NCBI GenBank assembly: GCA_014378225.1
Contig: JACMOA010000064.1
Coordinates: forward strand, 1-8,896
Origin: Deinococcales bacterium
GTDB taxonomy: Bacteria > Deinococcota > Deinococci > Deinococcales > Deinococcaceae
Length of the DNA stretch: 8,896 bases
Reading direction: 5' to 3'
Shown: in pieces, positions 1-7,500 of the stretch
Layout of the letters: each line of letters starts with the position of its first letter
Position numbering within the stretch: position 1 is the first letter of the stretch
The notes under the pieces: model-generated
Databases searched by the model: none
What the model saw: only the letters and a program-made list of their open reading frames with translations
Told to the model about the DNA's origin: nothing
Program-made: the position numbers and the translations under genes

Positions 1-1543
1 CCTTGCCGCTGCCGTCGTACTTGCTGGGCTGGGTTACGTCAATTTCGTAAGTTACGCCGTCTAGCACGTCGAAGTTATAGGTCGGGAAGCTATCGTCTAC
101 CAGCACCTGGTCTTTTGCGCCGCTGGGGTCAATTCGCTTGAACTGTCCTGCGCTGCGCTCGAGCCACTCCTTGACGTTTGCGCCGCTAATGACCACCGCC
201 TTGACCGTGTTGGGAAATACGTACAGGTCCGCCACATTTTTGATGGCCAGGATTCCGGCGGGAATGTCGGTGTAGTTGGCTACTCCGGCGCGGCCCCCGG
301 CCTTGAAGGGCGCAGCGGCGCTCAGGATGGGCAGGTTGCCGTACTCGGTTCCCTGGAGCGCGTTTTTGACGTAAGAAATCTGAGCATTGCTGACCAGTTG
401 CACGCTGGGGTCGTCCTGTACCAGTGCAAAGTAGCTGTTGATAGGGGCCACCAGCTCTGAAACCTTGCCGCGCACGTACTCGAGCGTACCCTGGTGGGCT
501 TCGTTTACCACTGCCGCCACTCGAGGGTCAGCAGCAACCAGATTCTTCTTGGCTACGCGGTCCCAGATGGGGCGCAGACTGCTTTTAGAATCTATGACTT
601 TCCAGCGGCTACCCACCCGCTCGAGCTTGAGGTCCACCACGCCCAGATTGTTGCCCCAGAATCCCGGCATCACAGCCGCCTTGCCGTTGATTTGACCTTT
701 GGCGATGTCTGCACCGGGATAGTCCTTGAACGCTGGGCCAGGAAACTCGGCGTGCGAGTGACCGAACAGCACCGCGTCAATGCCCCTCACTCGAGTCAGC
801 GCGGCGGTAGCGTTCTCGGCTCCGGCGGGTAAGCTGGCGTCGTTGATGCCCAGCCCGGAGTGTGCAATGGCGATGATAACATCAGCCTGAAGGCGCATAC
901 GCGGCACAAACTTATTGGCGGTGGTCACGATGTCCCTAGCCATCACCTTGCCCTCGAGATTGGACTTGTCCCACTGCATAATCTGCGGCGGCACGAAGCC
1001 AATCACACCCACCTTAACGGTTTGCTCGTTCCCGTCGCTGTCCACCACCTTTTTATCCAGAATAACGTAAGGCGTGAAGGCGTTTTTACGCCCATCAGCG
1101 CTGTACACGTTGGCATTGACGTAGGGCATCGGGGCCGCACTCAAAACCCTGTTCAAAAACTCGAGGCCGTAGTTAAACTCGTGGTTGCCCACGTTTCCGA
1201 CGTCGTAGCCCACCACGCCCATCGCTTTGTGCATCGGGTGAGTTTCGCCTGCCCCCAGCGGTTTGATGCGGGCTACGTAGTCACCCAATGGATTTCCCTG
1301 AATCAAGTCTCCGTTGTCGAAGGTCAGGTAATTTTTGACTTCCGCTCGAGCGATATTGATGGCTCCGGCGGTGTACTCGAAGCCGTATTCTCCGGTGGGT
1401 TTGTCCTGATAGTAGTCGTAACCTAGCGCGTTAGTGTGCAGGTCGGTGCTCTCGAGCAGGCGCAAGTCAATGGTGGCGGCGTGAGCTGCGCCCAAGCTGA
1501 GTGGGGCAAGGGCCAGCAGGCCGGTTAACAAGTGCTTATTCAT
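1..1543 (-). CDS. cpdB: 2',3'-cyclic-nucleotide 2'-phosphodiesterase/3'-nucleotidase, exported (partial, C-terminus outside window)
   Basis: An open frame runs from ATG at 1543 to the left edge, giving 514 codons; full family members are about 650 aa, so the C-terminal part is missing. The start follows AGGAG with a 6-nt spacer and encodes a signal peptide (MNKHLL, a Leu/Ala-rich core, likely cut after AHA at residue 22). The metallophosphoesterase metal-site motifs are all visible: STDLHTN (Asp34, His36), NGDLIQG (Asp79), GNHEF (Asn120, His121), AHSG and GHSH. The CpdB-specific segments DYYQDKPTGEYGF, PPQIMQWDK, NVADLYVFPNT and SAGQFKRIDP separate it from the UshA-type 5'-nucleotidases. Family knowledge: CpdB hydrolyses 2',3'-cyclic nucleotides from RNA breakdown and 3'-nucleotides outside the cytoplasm to release nucleosides and phosphate. 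It lies 79 nt downstream of the Nudix gene and may be cotranscribed with it. It carries nine CTCGAG sites. Confidence 0.93.
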   Translation of the reverse strand, partial: MNKHLLTGLLALAPLSLGAAHAATIDLRLLESTDLHTNALGYDYYQDKPTGEYGFEYTAGAINIARAEVKNYLTFDNGDLIQGNPLGDYVARIKPLGAGETHPMHKAMGVVGYDVGNVGNHEFNYGLEFLNRVLSAAPMPYVNANVYSADGRKNAFTPYVILDKKVVDSDGNEQTVKVGVIGFVPPQIMQWDKSNLEGKVMARDIVTTANKFVPRMRLQADVIIAIAHSGLGINDASLPAGAENATAALTRVRGIDAVLFGHSHAEFPGPAFKDYPGADIAKGQINGKAAVMPGFWGNNLGVVDLKLERVGSRWKVIDSKSSLRPIWDRVAKKNLVAADPRVAAVVNEAHQGTLEYVRGKVSELVAPINSYFALVQDDPSVQLVSNAQISYVKNALQGTEYGNLPILSAAAPFKAGGRAGVANYTDIPAGILAIKNVADLYVFPNTVKAVVISGANVKEWLERSAGQFKRIDPSGAKDQVLVDDSFPTYNFDVLDGVTYEIDVTQPSKYDGSGK

Positions 1544-1552
1544 GATTTTCTC

Positions 1553-1588
1553 CTAAGCTTAAGGTGCGATACAACTAGACAAGCTTAG
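1553..1588 (-). promoter_or_regulatory. Perfect 8-bp inverted repeat over the cpdB leader
   Basis: CTAAGCTT (1553-1560) and AAGCTTAG (1581-1588) are exact reverse complements separated by 20 bp. In the cpdB transcript the downstream arm ends in the first AG of the AGGAG ribosome binding site (1550-1554). It could therefore be an operator for a dimeric regulator or an RNA hairpin that partly masks the ribosome binding site. Each arm also contains the self-complementary AAGCTT. The role is inference; the symmetry is directly visible. Confidence 0.4.
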
Positions 1589-1622
1589 AGGTTTTGTTGG
1601 AGCGAATACCAGAGGGTGTTTA

Positions 1623-2096
1623 TCAGCTTTCAGTCAACTCGAGCGGAAAAGCTCTCCACAGCGCGTGTGCATCCCTTGCCGCCAACAAAGTATGGTGCAT
1701 CCGAAGTTCCCCTCGAGCGTACATGTTTTCTATCTCCTCGAGCGCAAACCAACCCCGATTCATGATTTCTTCGTCCGGCTCGAGGTTTAAGAGCTGTCCA
1801 GGTTTCGCTCGAGCCAGCCACACCAAGCGCAAAACGTAGGTTCCATCCTCGTACACGCCCAGATAAGCGTCCACAAACTTGAGCAGTTCCACCTCGAGCC
1901 GCGCTTCTTCACGGGCTTCACGCAGCGCGGCGTCTTGCGGATTCTCGAGCGGTTCTACCGTTCCCATCGGCAGATGCCAACTCCCTCGAGCGACTCTAGC
2001 TTGCTGCACCAACAGGATTCTCCCCGAATCGTCCAAAAGGGCGCATCCCGCTCCTTTCGCTCGAGGGGTACGGGTGAAGGTTTGGTCGAATTGCAT
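1623..2096 (-). CDS. Nudix hydrolase (157 aa)
   Basis: This is a single-domain Nudix protein that should hydrolyse a nucleoside diphosphate linked to another moiety, using Mg2+ bound by the Nudix helix. The box covers residues 45-67: Gly45, five residues, Glu51, seven residues, then REAREEARL with Glu60, Glu63 and Glu64 as metal ligands. The usual Gly near the end of the box is Arg66, a modest departure. SWHLPMG (39-45) before the box is typical of the MutT/ADP-ribose pyrophosphatase-like group, but the substrate cannot be read from the sequence. The ATG is supported by AAGGAGA with a 4-nt spacer to the start. The length is normal for a complete small Nudix enzyme, with no signal peptide, so it should be cytoplasmic. 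cpdB follows 79 nt downstream, which suggests a loose nucleotide-handling pair. The gene contains nine CTCGAG sites in 474 bp, the highest density in the window. Confidence 0.9.
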   Translation of the reverse strand: MQFDQTFTRTPRAKGAGCALLDDSGRILLVQQARVARGSWHLPMGTVEPLENPQDAALREAREEARLEVELLKFVDAYLGVYEDGTYVLRLVWLARAKPGQLLNLEPDEEIMNRGWFALEEIENMYARGELRMHHTLLAARDAHALWRAFPLELTES

Positions 2097-2133
2097 GGGG
2101 TCTCCTTGGAGTTATGAGTTTAACGGATTCCGT

Positions 2134-2145
2134 ATTATGAGTATA
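2134..2145 (-). promoter_or_regulatory. Candidate -10 elements upstream of the Nudix gene
   Basis: Read on the minus strand, TATACT (2145-2140) is directly followed by CATAAT (2139-2134), about 40 nt upstream of the Nudix ATG and in an AT-rich stretch. Either could serve as a sigma-70-type -10. I find no convincing -35 at the right distance; TTTACT is the best candidate and its spacer is about 20 nt. This is a weak call based only on hexamer similarity and position. Confidence 0.3.
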
Positions 2146-2266
2146 TTGCTCTTAGGGTTGAGAGAAGTAAATTTATTTGCTCGAGCAGAGTTTTAAGATG
2201 CAGGTAGGATATCTCGAGTAGTTCACCGATGTAAAGCAACCAACGTACCTAAAAAGGTCTAGTTTC

Positions 2267-2298
2267 AACCGAAAACTGATAACCGAAAACCGAAAACC
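2267..2298. repeat. Short imperfect tandem repeat, AACCGAAAAC unit
   Basis: AACCGAAAAC occurs at 2267-2276 and again at 2281-2290, followed by CGAAAACC at 2291-2298, with TGAT between the first two units. It is a low-complexity stretch in the 261-bp gap between the Roadblock gene and the Nudix gene, immediately beyond the T-tract of the candidate terminator. No coding function is visible. Confidence 0.6.
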
Positions 2299-2327
2299 AA
2301 AAAAAGACTCGAACTTCCGCTCGAGCC
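2299..2327 (-). terminator. Candidate intrinsic terminator after the receiver-Roadblock gene
   Basis: On the minus strand, GGCTCGA (2327-2321) pairs with TCGAGTC (2312-2306), giving a 7-bp stem with one G-U pair and an 8-nt loop. It is followed immediately by seven T residues (2305-2299). It starts about 30 nt after the stop codon of the receiver-Roadblock gene. The upstream arm is part of a CTCGAG palindrome. The stem is short and not very GC-rich, so strength is uncertain. Confidence 0.55.
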
Positions 2328-2357
2328 ATTCTCCAACCACATTAGAGATTCAAAACC

Positions 2358-3185
2358 TCAAACATCCACCACGTTCAAATCCTGCTCAATCAGCACGCTC
2401 TGTTTTTTAAGCAAATAACGGGCAATAGACAGTGCGCTCGAGTCCTGAAGGACCAGGGCCAGCACGATGTTGGGGGTGAGTCTGGACACCAGAATGCTCT
2501 GGCCTTTGAACTCTAGCAGCAGGTTTTGCAGTTCGCTGACCGCCAGTTTATCTCCCAGCAGGCTCGAGGCCGAGGTGATGAACTGTACGAATCTGGCGAT
2601 ATTTTCTGGCTGTTCCAGCGGTTCGCCGCTGACCGCCAGTAGCTCGGTAACTTTGCCACCGCCTGTGTGGAGCAGCAGAGCGGTGCGGGTACTGGCTTTG
2701 TCGAGGAAGGGTTGCAGGTGTTCATGCAGGCGCTCACTGCGGGTTCCGCTGGAAACCACCTGTTCACCCGCACCTTCGCGGAGCGCAGGTGGCACGCTCG
2801 AGGGAACTGGGCTGGGCGACATGGCCCGCTCGATGGCCGGAATCAGGTCCTCGGACTTGAAAGGTTTGCGAACCACGCCCACCGCACCCGCAGCGGTGGC
2901 TTGCGCCTGAACTTCGGCGTTGACGATGCCTGAAATAAGCAATACCGGCAAGTCTTTGAGTAAGTGGTCCGCTTTGATGGCGCGGGTCAGCTCGAAGCCG
3001 TCCATGTCTGGCATCACGACATCCGTAATCACCAAATCCGGCAGGGTTTCTATCAGTACCCTGAGCGCGTGAGAGCCACTTTCCGCTGAAAATACTTCCA
3101 TATTGTTGAGTCCCAGGATGCGCTCGAGCGCTTTGCGAACACTCACGCTATCGTCCACCACCAGGATTTTTGGTTTCCCTTTCAC
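2358..3185 (-). CDS. Response regulator: receiver domain fused to a Roadblock/LC7-like domain (275 aa)
   Basis: Residues about 5-121 form a canonical CheY-like receiver with all key residues: Asp11/Asp12 (acidic pocket), Asp55 (phosphoacceptor, in VITDVVMPDMDG), Ser85 and Lys107 (KPF). It should therefore be phosphorylatable. A Ser/Pro-rich linker (about 122-150) leads to residues 152-265. Their pattern (TALLLHTGGGKV, an ISGEPL-like turn, a long amphipathic helix, then SILVSRLTPNIVLALVL) resembles the Roadblock/LC7 fold of MglB-type proteins; this part is assigned by pattern, not alignment. Family knowledge: MglB proteins activate GTP hydrolysis by MglA, a polarity GTPase that controls type IV pilus motility. 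The inferred role is a phosphorylation-controlled output of the adjacent CheA. The start is GTG, chosen because GAGGT lies 5 nt upstream and the receiver begins at once. It is the last gene of the chemosensory group and is followed by a candidate terminator. Confidence 0.87.
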   Translation of the reverse strand: MKGKPKILVVDDSVSVRKALERILGLNNMEVFSAESGSHALRVLIETLPDLVITDVVMPDMDGFELTRAIKADHLLKDLPVLLISGIVNAEVQAQATAAGAVGVVRKPFKSEDLIPAIERAMSPSPVPSSVPPALREGAGEQVVSSGTRSERLHEHLQPFLDKASTRTALLLHTGGGKVTELLAVSGEPLEQPENIARFVQFITSASSLLGDKLAVSELQNLLLEFKGQSILVSRLTPNIVLALVLQDSSALSIARYLLKKQSVLIEQDLNVVDV

Positions 3186-3228
3186 CGTTTACCTCGCTCA
3201 CAGAGGGGTTTGTAAAGGCGGGGCTGTT

Positions 3229-3240
3229 TGGGTTCACCCA
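3229..3240. promoter_or_regulatory. 12-bp near-palindrome in the receiver-Roadblock leader
   Basis: TGGGTTCACCCA has 5-bp arms (TGGGT/ACCCA) around a 2-bp centre. It lies between the candidate promoter and the GTG start, about 45 bp upstream of the gene. It could be an operator half-site pair or be fortuitous; nothing else supports it. Confidence 0.2.
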
Positions 3241-3269
3241 TAGTCCCAGCACTCCACCCCTTTGGTTCT

Positions 3270-3275
3270 AGTATA
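3270..3275 (-). promoter_or_regulatory. Candidate -10 element for the receiver-Roadblock gene
   Basis: TATACT on the minus strand matches the TATAAT consensus at five of six positions and is preceded by AATGCT. It lies about 85 bp upstream of the GTG start, in the 139-bp gap after the PATAN gene. A -35 at 16-18 bp is not recognisable (TCACCG is the nearest hexamer). It is the only promoter-like element in this gap and would allow the receiver-Roadblock gene to be expressed apart from the cheA operon. Confidence 0.35.
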
Positions 3276-3324
3276 AGCATTCTCTTTGCGTTCGGTGAGG
3301 AATTTGATAAATACCTTTCAAACC

Positions 3325-4524
3325 TCATGAATTCCCACTCGTTTTGTGCTGGTCCAGCGCGATGGCCACATTGAGCAGCACTTGGTCGGTGGGGCTGTAC
3401 ACGCTTTGAAGTTTTTGCATCTCTGGGGGAAGCCGCCGAGTTTCAAAGGCTTCAAAGGCAAAGGCGCTATCTGTGGTGCGTTCCGCCTCCATAAAGATGC
3501 GAATCAAAACCGCTTCCCCGCTTTCACCCTGGTACTGTGCGTGATACAGCTTGCCCTCCTCTAGCAGCAGCCGCGCTTCATGATTTCTCAGCCGGATGAT
3601 AAGCAGTCCGGTCTTGCCGGTTTGAGTGAGCAGCATCAGCAAATCGAACAAGCTGAAATGTTCCAGCGTGCCTCCAAATTCACTGGCACGGGTGTTGGTC
3701 GCGTTTCTCGAGTTCAGGCGCGGTGGCTCCATCGGACGCTTGAGGTCCCCCACCGCCACAGCGGTGTTGTGGGTATCTCGAGCCTGAGAGCGGTCTCGCT
3801 TTTGAATTAAACCGCCTACAAAGTTGACCACATCCTCGGCTCCGGTGGTTTGAGGAATCTGAATATCGCCGCCACGCCCTAGCATTTGAGCGTTTGTACC
3901 GCTCATCAGCACAAACCCGGTTTCCCTGAGCTGCAAGTCGTCTTTGAGCATCTCAAAAAACTCAAATCCGGTCATGTCCTCCAGTGTGTCTCCACACACA
4001 ATGGCGTCCGGTTTCTGGCGCTCGAGTTTAGAGAGGGCAAACAGACCTTCTTCTGCCAGCTCAAGGGCGTACCCCACATCCCTTAAGGTACTTTCCAGCC
4101 GACTGCGCTCATTCGAGGGCGTCATCACCAGCATTACTTTGTACTCGGTCCCGGTCAATGCGCTACCTCGGCTCTCGAGCAACTGAACGCTCGGGTTAAA
4201 TTCTAAAATGGGCTGCGGGGTTTCTATTTGGGCCGAAGTCTTTAGCACAAGGAATACCTGCAAAATGACGCTTTCCCTTGTGCTCAGTCGTTGTTGAGTT
4301 CCCGTGTTTTCAACGGTCCAGCACACACTCTTTGCAGAAATTTGCTCGAGTTGAACTGGGAACGAATTTCCCAACTGCTTGATAACATCGCTCTCGACAA
4401 CACTGCTCTGGTCCACGCCGTTTGCCCATGAATTATAAACGTTTGCACCGGGGTTGGGTCTGTAAAAAACACAGTTCTCTCGAGGGCGGGGGAGAGGGCT
4501 GGGGTAGCGTTCAAGACCCTTCAA
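3325..4524 (-). CDS. Degenerate receiver fused to a PATAN (DUF4388) domain (up to 399 aa)
   Basis: Residues about 127-242 have the size and pattern of a response-regulator receiver but lack its chemistry. The acidic pair is Met134/Thr135, the phosphoacceptor position is Gly178 (in IVCGDTLEDMTGFE, with Asp179 shifted by one), and the conserved Lys is absent (IQIPQTT). This should be a pseudo-receiver that is not phosphorylated normally. Residues about 283-362 (GGTLEHFSLFDLLMLL, TGKTGLLIIR, LLLEEGKLYHAQY, EAVLIRIF) match the PATAN/DUF4388 pattern. Family knowledge: PATAN-receiver proteins such as PatA, PixG and PixE act in heterocyst patterning or type IV pilus phototaxis. The N-terminal 125 residues are not recognised. 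The gene starts 20 nt after the cheA stop, so it is translated from the same operon. The start shown is TTG with a poorly placed AAGGA 15 nt upstream; an internal GTG at codon 37 is an alternative, so the 5' boundary is uncertain. Confidence 0.82.
   Translation of the reverse strand: MKGLERYPSPLPRPRENCVFYRPNPGANVYNSWANGVDQSSVVESDVIKQLGNSFPVQLEQISAKSVCWTVENTGTQQRLSTRESVILQVFLVLKTSAQIETPQPILEFNPSVQLLESRGSALTGTEYKVMLVMTPSNERSRLESTLRDVGYALELAEEGLFALSKLERQKPDAIVCGDTLEDMTGFEFFEMLKDDLQLRETGFVLMSGTNAQMLGRGGDIQIPQTTGAEDVVNFVGGLIQKRDRSQARDTHNTAVAVGDLKRPMEPPRLNSRNATNTRASEFGGTLEHFSLFDLLMLLTQTGKTGLLIIRLRNHEARLLLEEGKLYHAQYQGESGEAVLIRIFMEAERTTDSAFAFEAFETRRLPPEMQKLQSVYSPTDQVLLNVAIALDQHKTSGNS
4484..4504 (+). 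repeat. G-quadruplex-capable G-rich tract at the cheA/PATAN junction
   Basis: Four G-runs (4484-4486, 4488-4492, 4496-4498, 4501-4504) are separated by loops of 1, 3 and 2 bases on the plus strand, which is the template strand for these genes. The tract overlaps the first codons of the PATAN gene as called (encoding SPLPRPRE) and lies about 40-60 bp downstream of the cheA stop. The motif fits the G3+N1-7 pattern; actual folding is not shown. Confidence 0.5.
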
Positions 4525-4544
4525 GAAGGTCTGGAAGCTGTCCT

Positions 4545-7500
4545 TCAGGACGCCAGAATCAATGGCTCGAGGTGCTGAAGATAGTTCAACAAACGCGCTT
4601 CTTCAATGGGTTTGGAGAAGTATTCGCTGGCTCCCAGCCGGAAGGCCAGGTCGCGGTGTTTCTCTCCGGCCCGCGTGGTCATCACGATGATGGGTAAGGG
4701 GCGGGTTTCCTCACGGGCTTTTAAAGACTCGATGAGTTCGTAGCCGTTCATGCGCGGCATCTCGAGGTCGGAGAGCACAGCATAGAAATCCTGGTCCCGG
4801 CGCAGTTGCTCGAGCGCGTCCTGACCGTCTACTGCCGTGACCACCTCGAACCCAGCGCGAATCATCATCTTGGACACGATGCGCCGTACCGATACCGAGT
4901 CGTCCACCAGCATCAGGCGGCGCGTTTTGGAGACGTGTTGCACGCTGACAGCGCGTTGCTGGGAAGTGCTGTGAAGCGCTGCGGCCAAGCGCACCGTCCC
5001 ACTGGGGTCCAGCAATGCAATGACCTCACCGCTCGAGGCCACCGTAGCCCCTGCCAGGTGGGTCAGGCCAGCCAGGGTTCTCGAGAGAGGTTTTTGCACG
5101 ATTTCCTCGAGTCCTACGAAGGCGTCCACCGACAGCCCCACCCGCTCTCCGGCAAGGTCCAGAATCACGGTGGGTTGTCCCTCGAGTGCCTGGGTTTCGG
5201 ATAGCTGAGCGTTCAGGCCCAGCAGGGTAGCCAGCGAAAGCAGCCGCACTGGGCTACCCTCGTAAGAAAAATGGGGAACGCCCTCGAGAATTTGTATCTC
5301 CCCAGCGCTCACAAAGCGCACCTGACGCACGCCCGTGGCGGGTAGGGCAAAAGTTTGACCTCCGGTTTCCACCAGTAGGGCCTCGGTGACAACCAGGGTG
5401 AGCGGGAGGCGCAGGGTAAAGCGCGTACCCAGTCCAGCCTCGCTCGAGACGCTGATTTCACCGTTCAGGCGGCGTACCCCCGCAGCTACTGCGTCCATGC
5501 CCACCCCGCGCCCCGCGTCCACGCTGACCTCACGGGCGGTGCTGAGTCCCGGCTCAAAAATAAGCTGGATGGTGTCCTCGTCGGACAAATTCTCGAGGGC
5601 CTCGGGTGAGCGCATCCGTTTTTCCAGGGCGCTACGGCGAATAGCCCCCAGTTGCAGGCCCTGACCGTCGTCTTCCACCTCGAGCAGCACGCTACCGCCT
5701 TCCACGCTGGCCCGCAGAACAATGCGGCCCTGGGGGGGTTTGCCCTGCAATTTGCGCTCGTCACTCGTTTCGATACCGTGGTAGGCGGCGTTTTTAATCA
5801 GGTGTAGCAGAGGGTCCAGCAACTCTTCCAGAATAAAGTTGTCTACCTCTACCGTTTCGCCGAAAGTCTCGAGCGTAAAGAGTTTTCCGCCCTCACCAGA
5901 GCGCACCAGCCGCGAAAGTCGGGAAAATAGGGTGCTGAGCGGCACCATGCGTGCACCTGTCACTTCGTCGCGCAGCGAGTAAGACAGCCGCTGCAAGGTT
6001 TCGGTTTCCTCACGCAAGCCGCTGAGCTGGGTACCAAGCTGTCCGGTCACTTCCGAAAGGTCGTCGCCCATCTCGAGCACGCTACGGGCCAGAATGTTCA
6101 GGTCGCTGTAGGTGTCAAACTCGAGTTCGTTGAACATCTCCTGCGTGGTGCTGAGTTTGGAGCGCCCTGGCGTCACTTCGTTCGGTTTGGCTGGGGTGAT
6201 GCTGGCCAGTCGTGGGTTCAGGTACTTGGTCTCGAATTCGCTCACGGTGCGGTTCATGCGGCTGCGGCTGATTTCCAGCAGGTTGCCCACCGCTTCCAAG
6301 CTGCTCATCTGGCGCAAGAAACGCGCCCTCAAACCCACCATCTCGCCTACCAGGTTCATCAAGCGGTCCAGCTTTTCCAGATTCACCCGGATGGTGCGGT
6401 TAGCAGGCTGCGCCGCGCTCAGTCCTGCTTTTACCGAGTTGGTTTCTCCTCGAGTGCGTTCCCCCAGGAAACCGTGTAATTTTTCCTCGGCGTGCAGCAC
6501 ACTATGCTCGAGGTCGGGGGCGCTGTACGCACCTTCGGCGGCCAGCAACATGCGCTCGAGTGCGTCCAGAACCACCTCAGCGGTGGTCATCATTGGAGCG
6601 TCCAGCGCCAGTTCATCATCGCGGACCCGTGCAAAAAGTTCCTCGAGCTGAGAGGACAATTCCTGCATCCCCGGCACCTCGAGCGCCCTTGCCTCGCTTT
6701 TGAGGCCGTGGGTAGACCGCAAAAATGCGTGGATATCGGGGGTCTCACCCCGGCCCAGCAGTTCGCGCAGCTCTTCAATACGCGCTCTCTGGGCGCTCGA
6801 GTAGTCGCCCCAATACTCGAGGTTCCCCTCAAAAAAGCTCTCGAGTTGAAAGAGCAGGGCCGCGCCGCGCTCACCCGACACCTCGAGCGGGGCGTCTGCG
6901 CCCGTGCCGAGCAGGGTCGCCAGCTCGAGTACCCGCTCTGCGGGCAGCAAGCGGGTCAGGCTTTCCAGGGTGCTGAAAAGCGACTCTTCGAGCGGTGAGG
7001 TGCGGCCTTCGGCGGTGTCCAGCATGTCCTGAAGCGCACCCACGCCCAAGGAGAGCGCTTCGCCAATCTCGAGCGTGTAGGGACGTTCCTCGTCGCGTAC
7101 TGCCGACATCAAATCTTCCAGGCGGTGCGCCAGCAGGCCCATCTCTTCAAAGCCGACCATGTAGGCCGACCCTTTGAGGGTGTGGGTTCCCCGGAACAGC
7201 GTGGTCAAGCCTTCGCCCTCGAGTACGGCCCCCGTGGTCTCGAGCGTGCCACGCAAGCCCTCGAGAAGTTCCTGAGCTTCTGGGGCAAAGTATTCCCAGG
7301 TTTCCAGGTTTTGCGCGTGAAAACGGCGTAAGCGGGCGCTTAGAGACCCACTCGGCTCGAGCTTTTCTGGCACAGCGGCGTGAGTACGCTTAAAAGCTGT
7401 GGGACGCTTTTGTAGCAGGCCCTCGAGCGACTTTGACCCTCCCAGACCGGAGAAATCCAGACCGATGTCGCCCTCGCCCCGACCGTGTGCGATTCTTTCC

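Larger units (their letters stand above)
2097..2357. other. 261-bp intergenic region
   Basis: This gap between the receiver-Roadblock gene and the Nudix gene is clearly more AT-rich than the flanking genes. It holds the candidate terminator, the AACCGAAAAC repeat, candidate -10 hexamers for the Nudix gene and three CTCGAG sites (2180, 2213, 2320). I see no tRNA-like fold, riboswitch-like leader or credible short coding frame with a ribosome binding site in it. Confidence 0.6.

Noticed and set aside
860..1426. Plus-strand open frame of 188 codons
   Set aside because: It is antisense to cpdB, whose frame carries all metallophosphoesterase motifs. The His/Val-rich product shows no family pattern.
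3296..3324. TTTGA/TCAAA hairpin just after the PATAN gene as a terminator
   Set aside because: The stem is only 5 bp, AT-rich and not followed by a T-tract on the minus strand.
6112..6651. Plus-strand Ser/Arg-rich open frame of 179 codons, with a second overlapping one at 6492-6998
   Set aside because: Both lie inside cheA on the opposite strand, have low-complexity translations and no convincing ribosome binding site.
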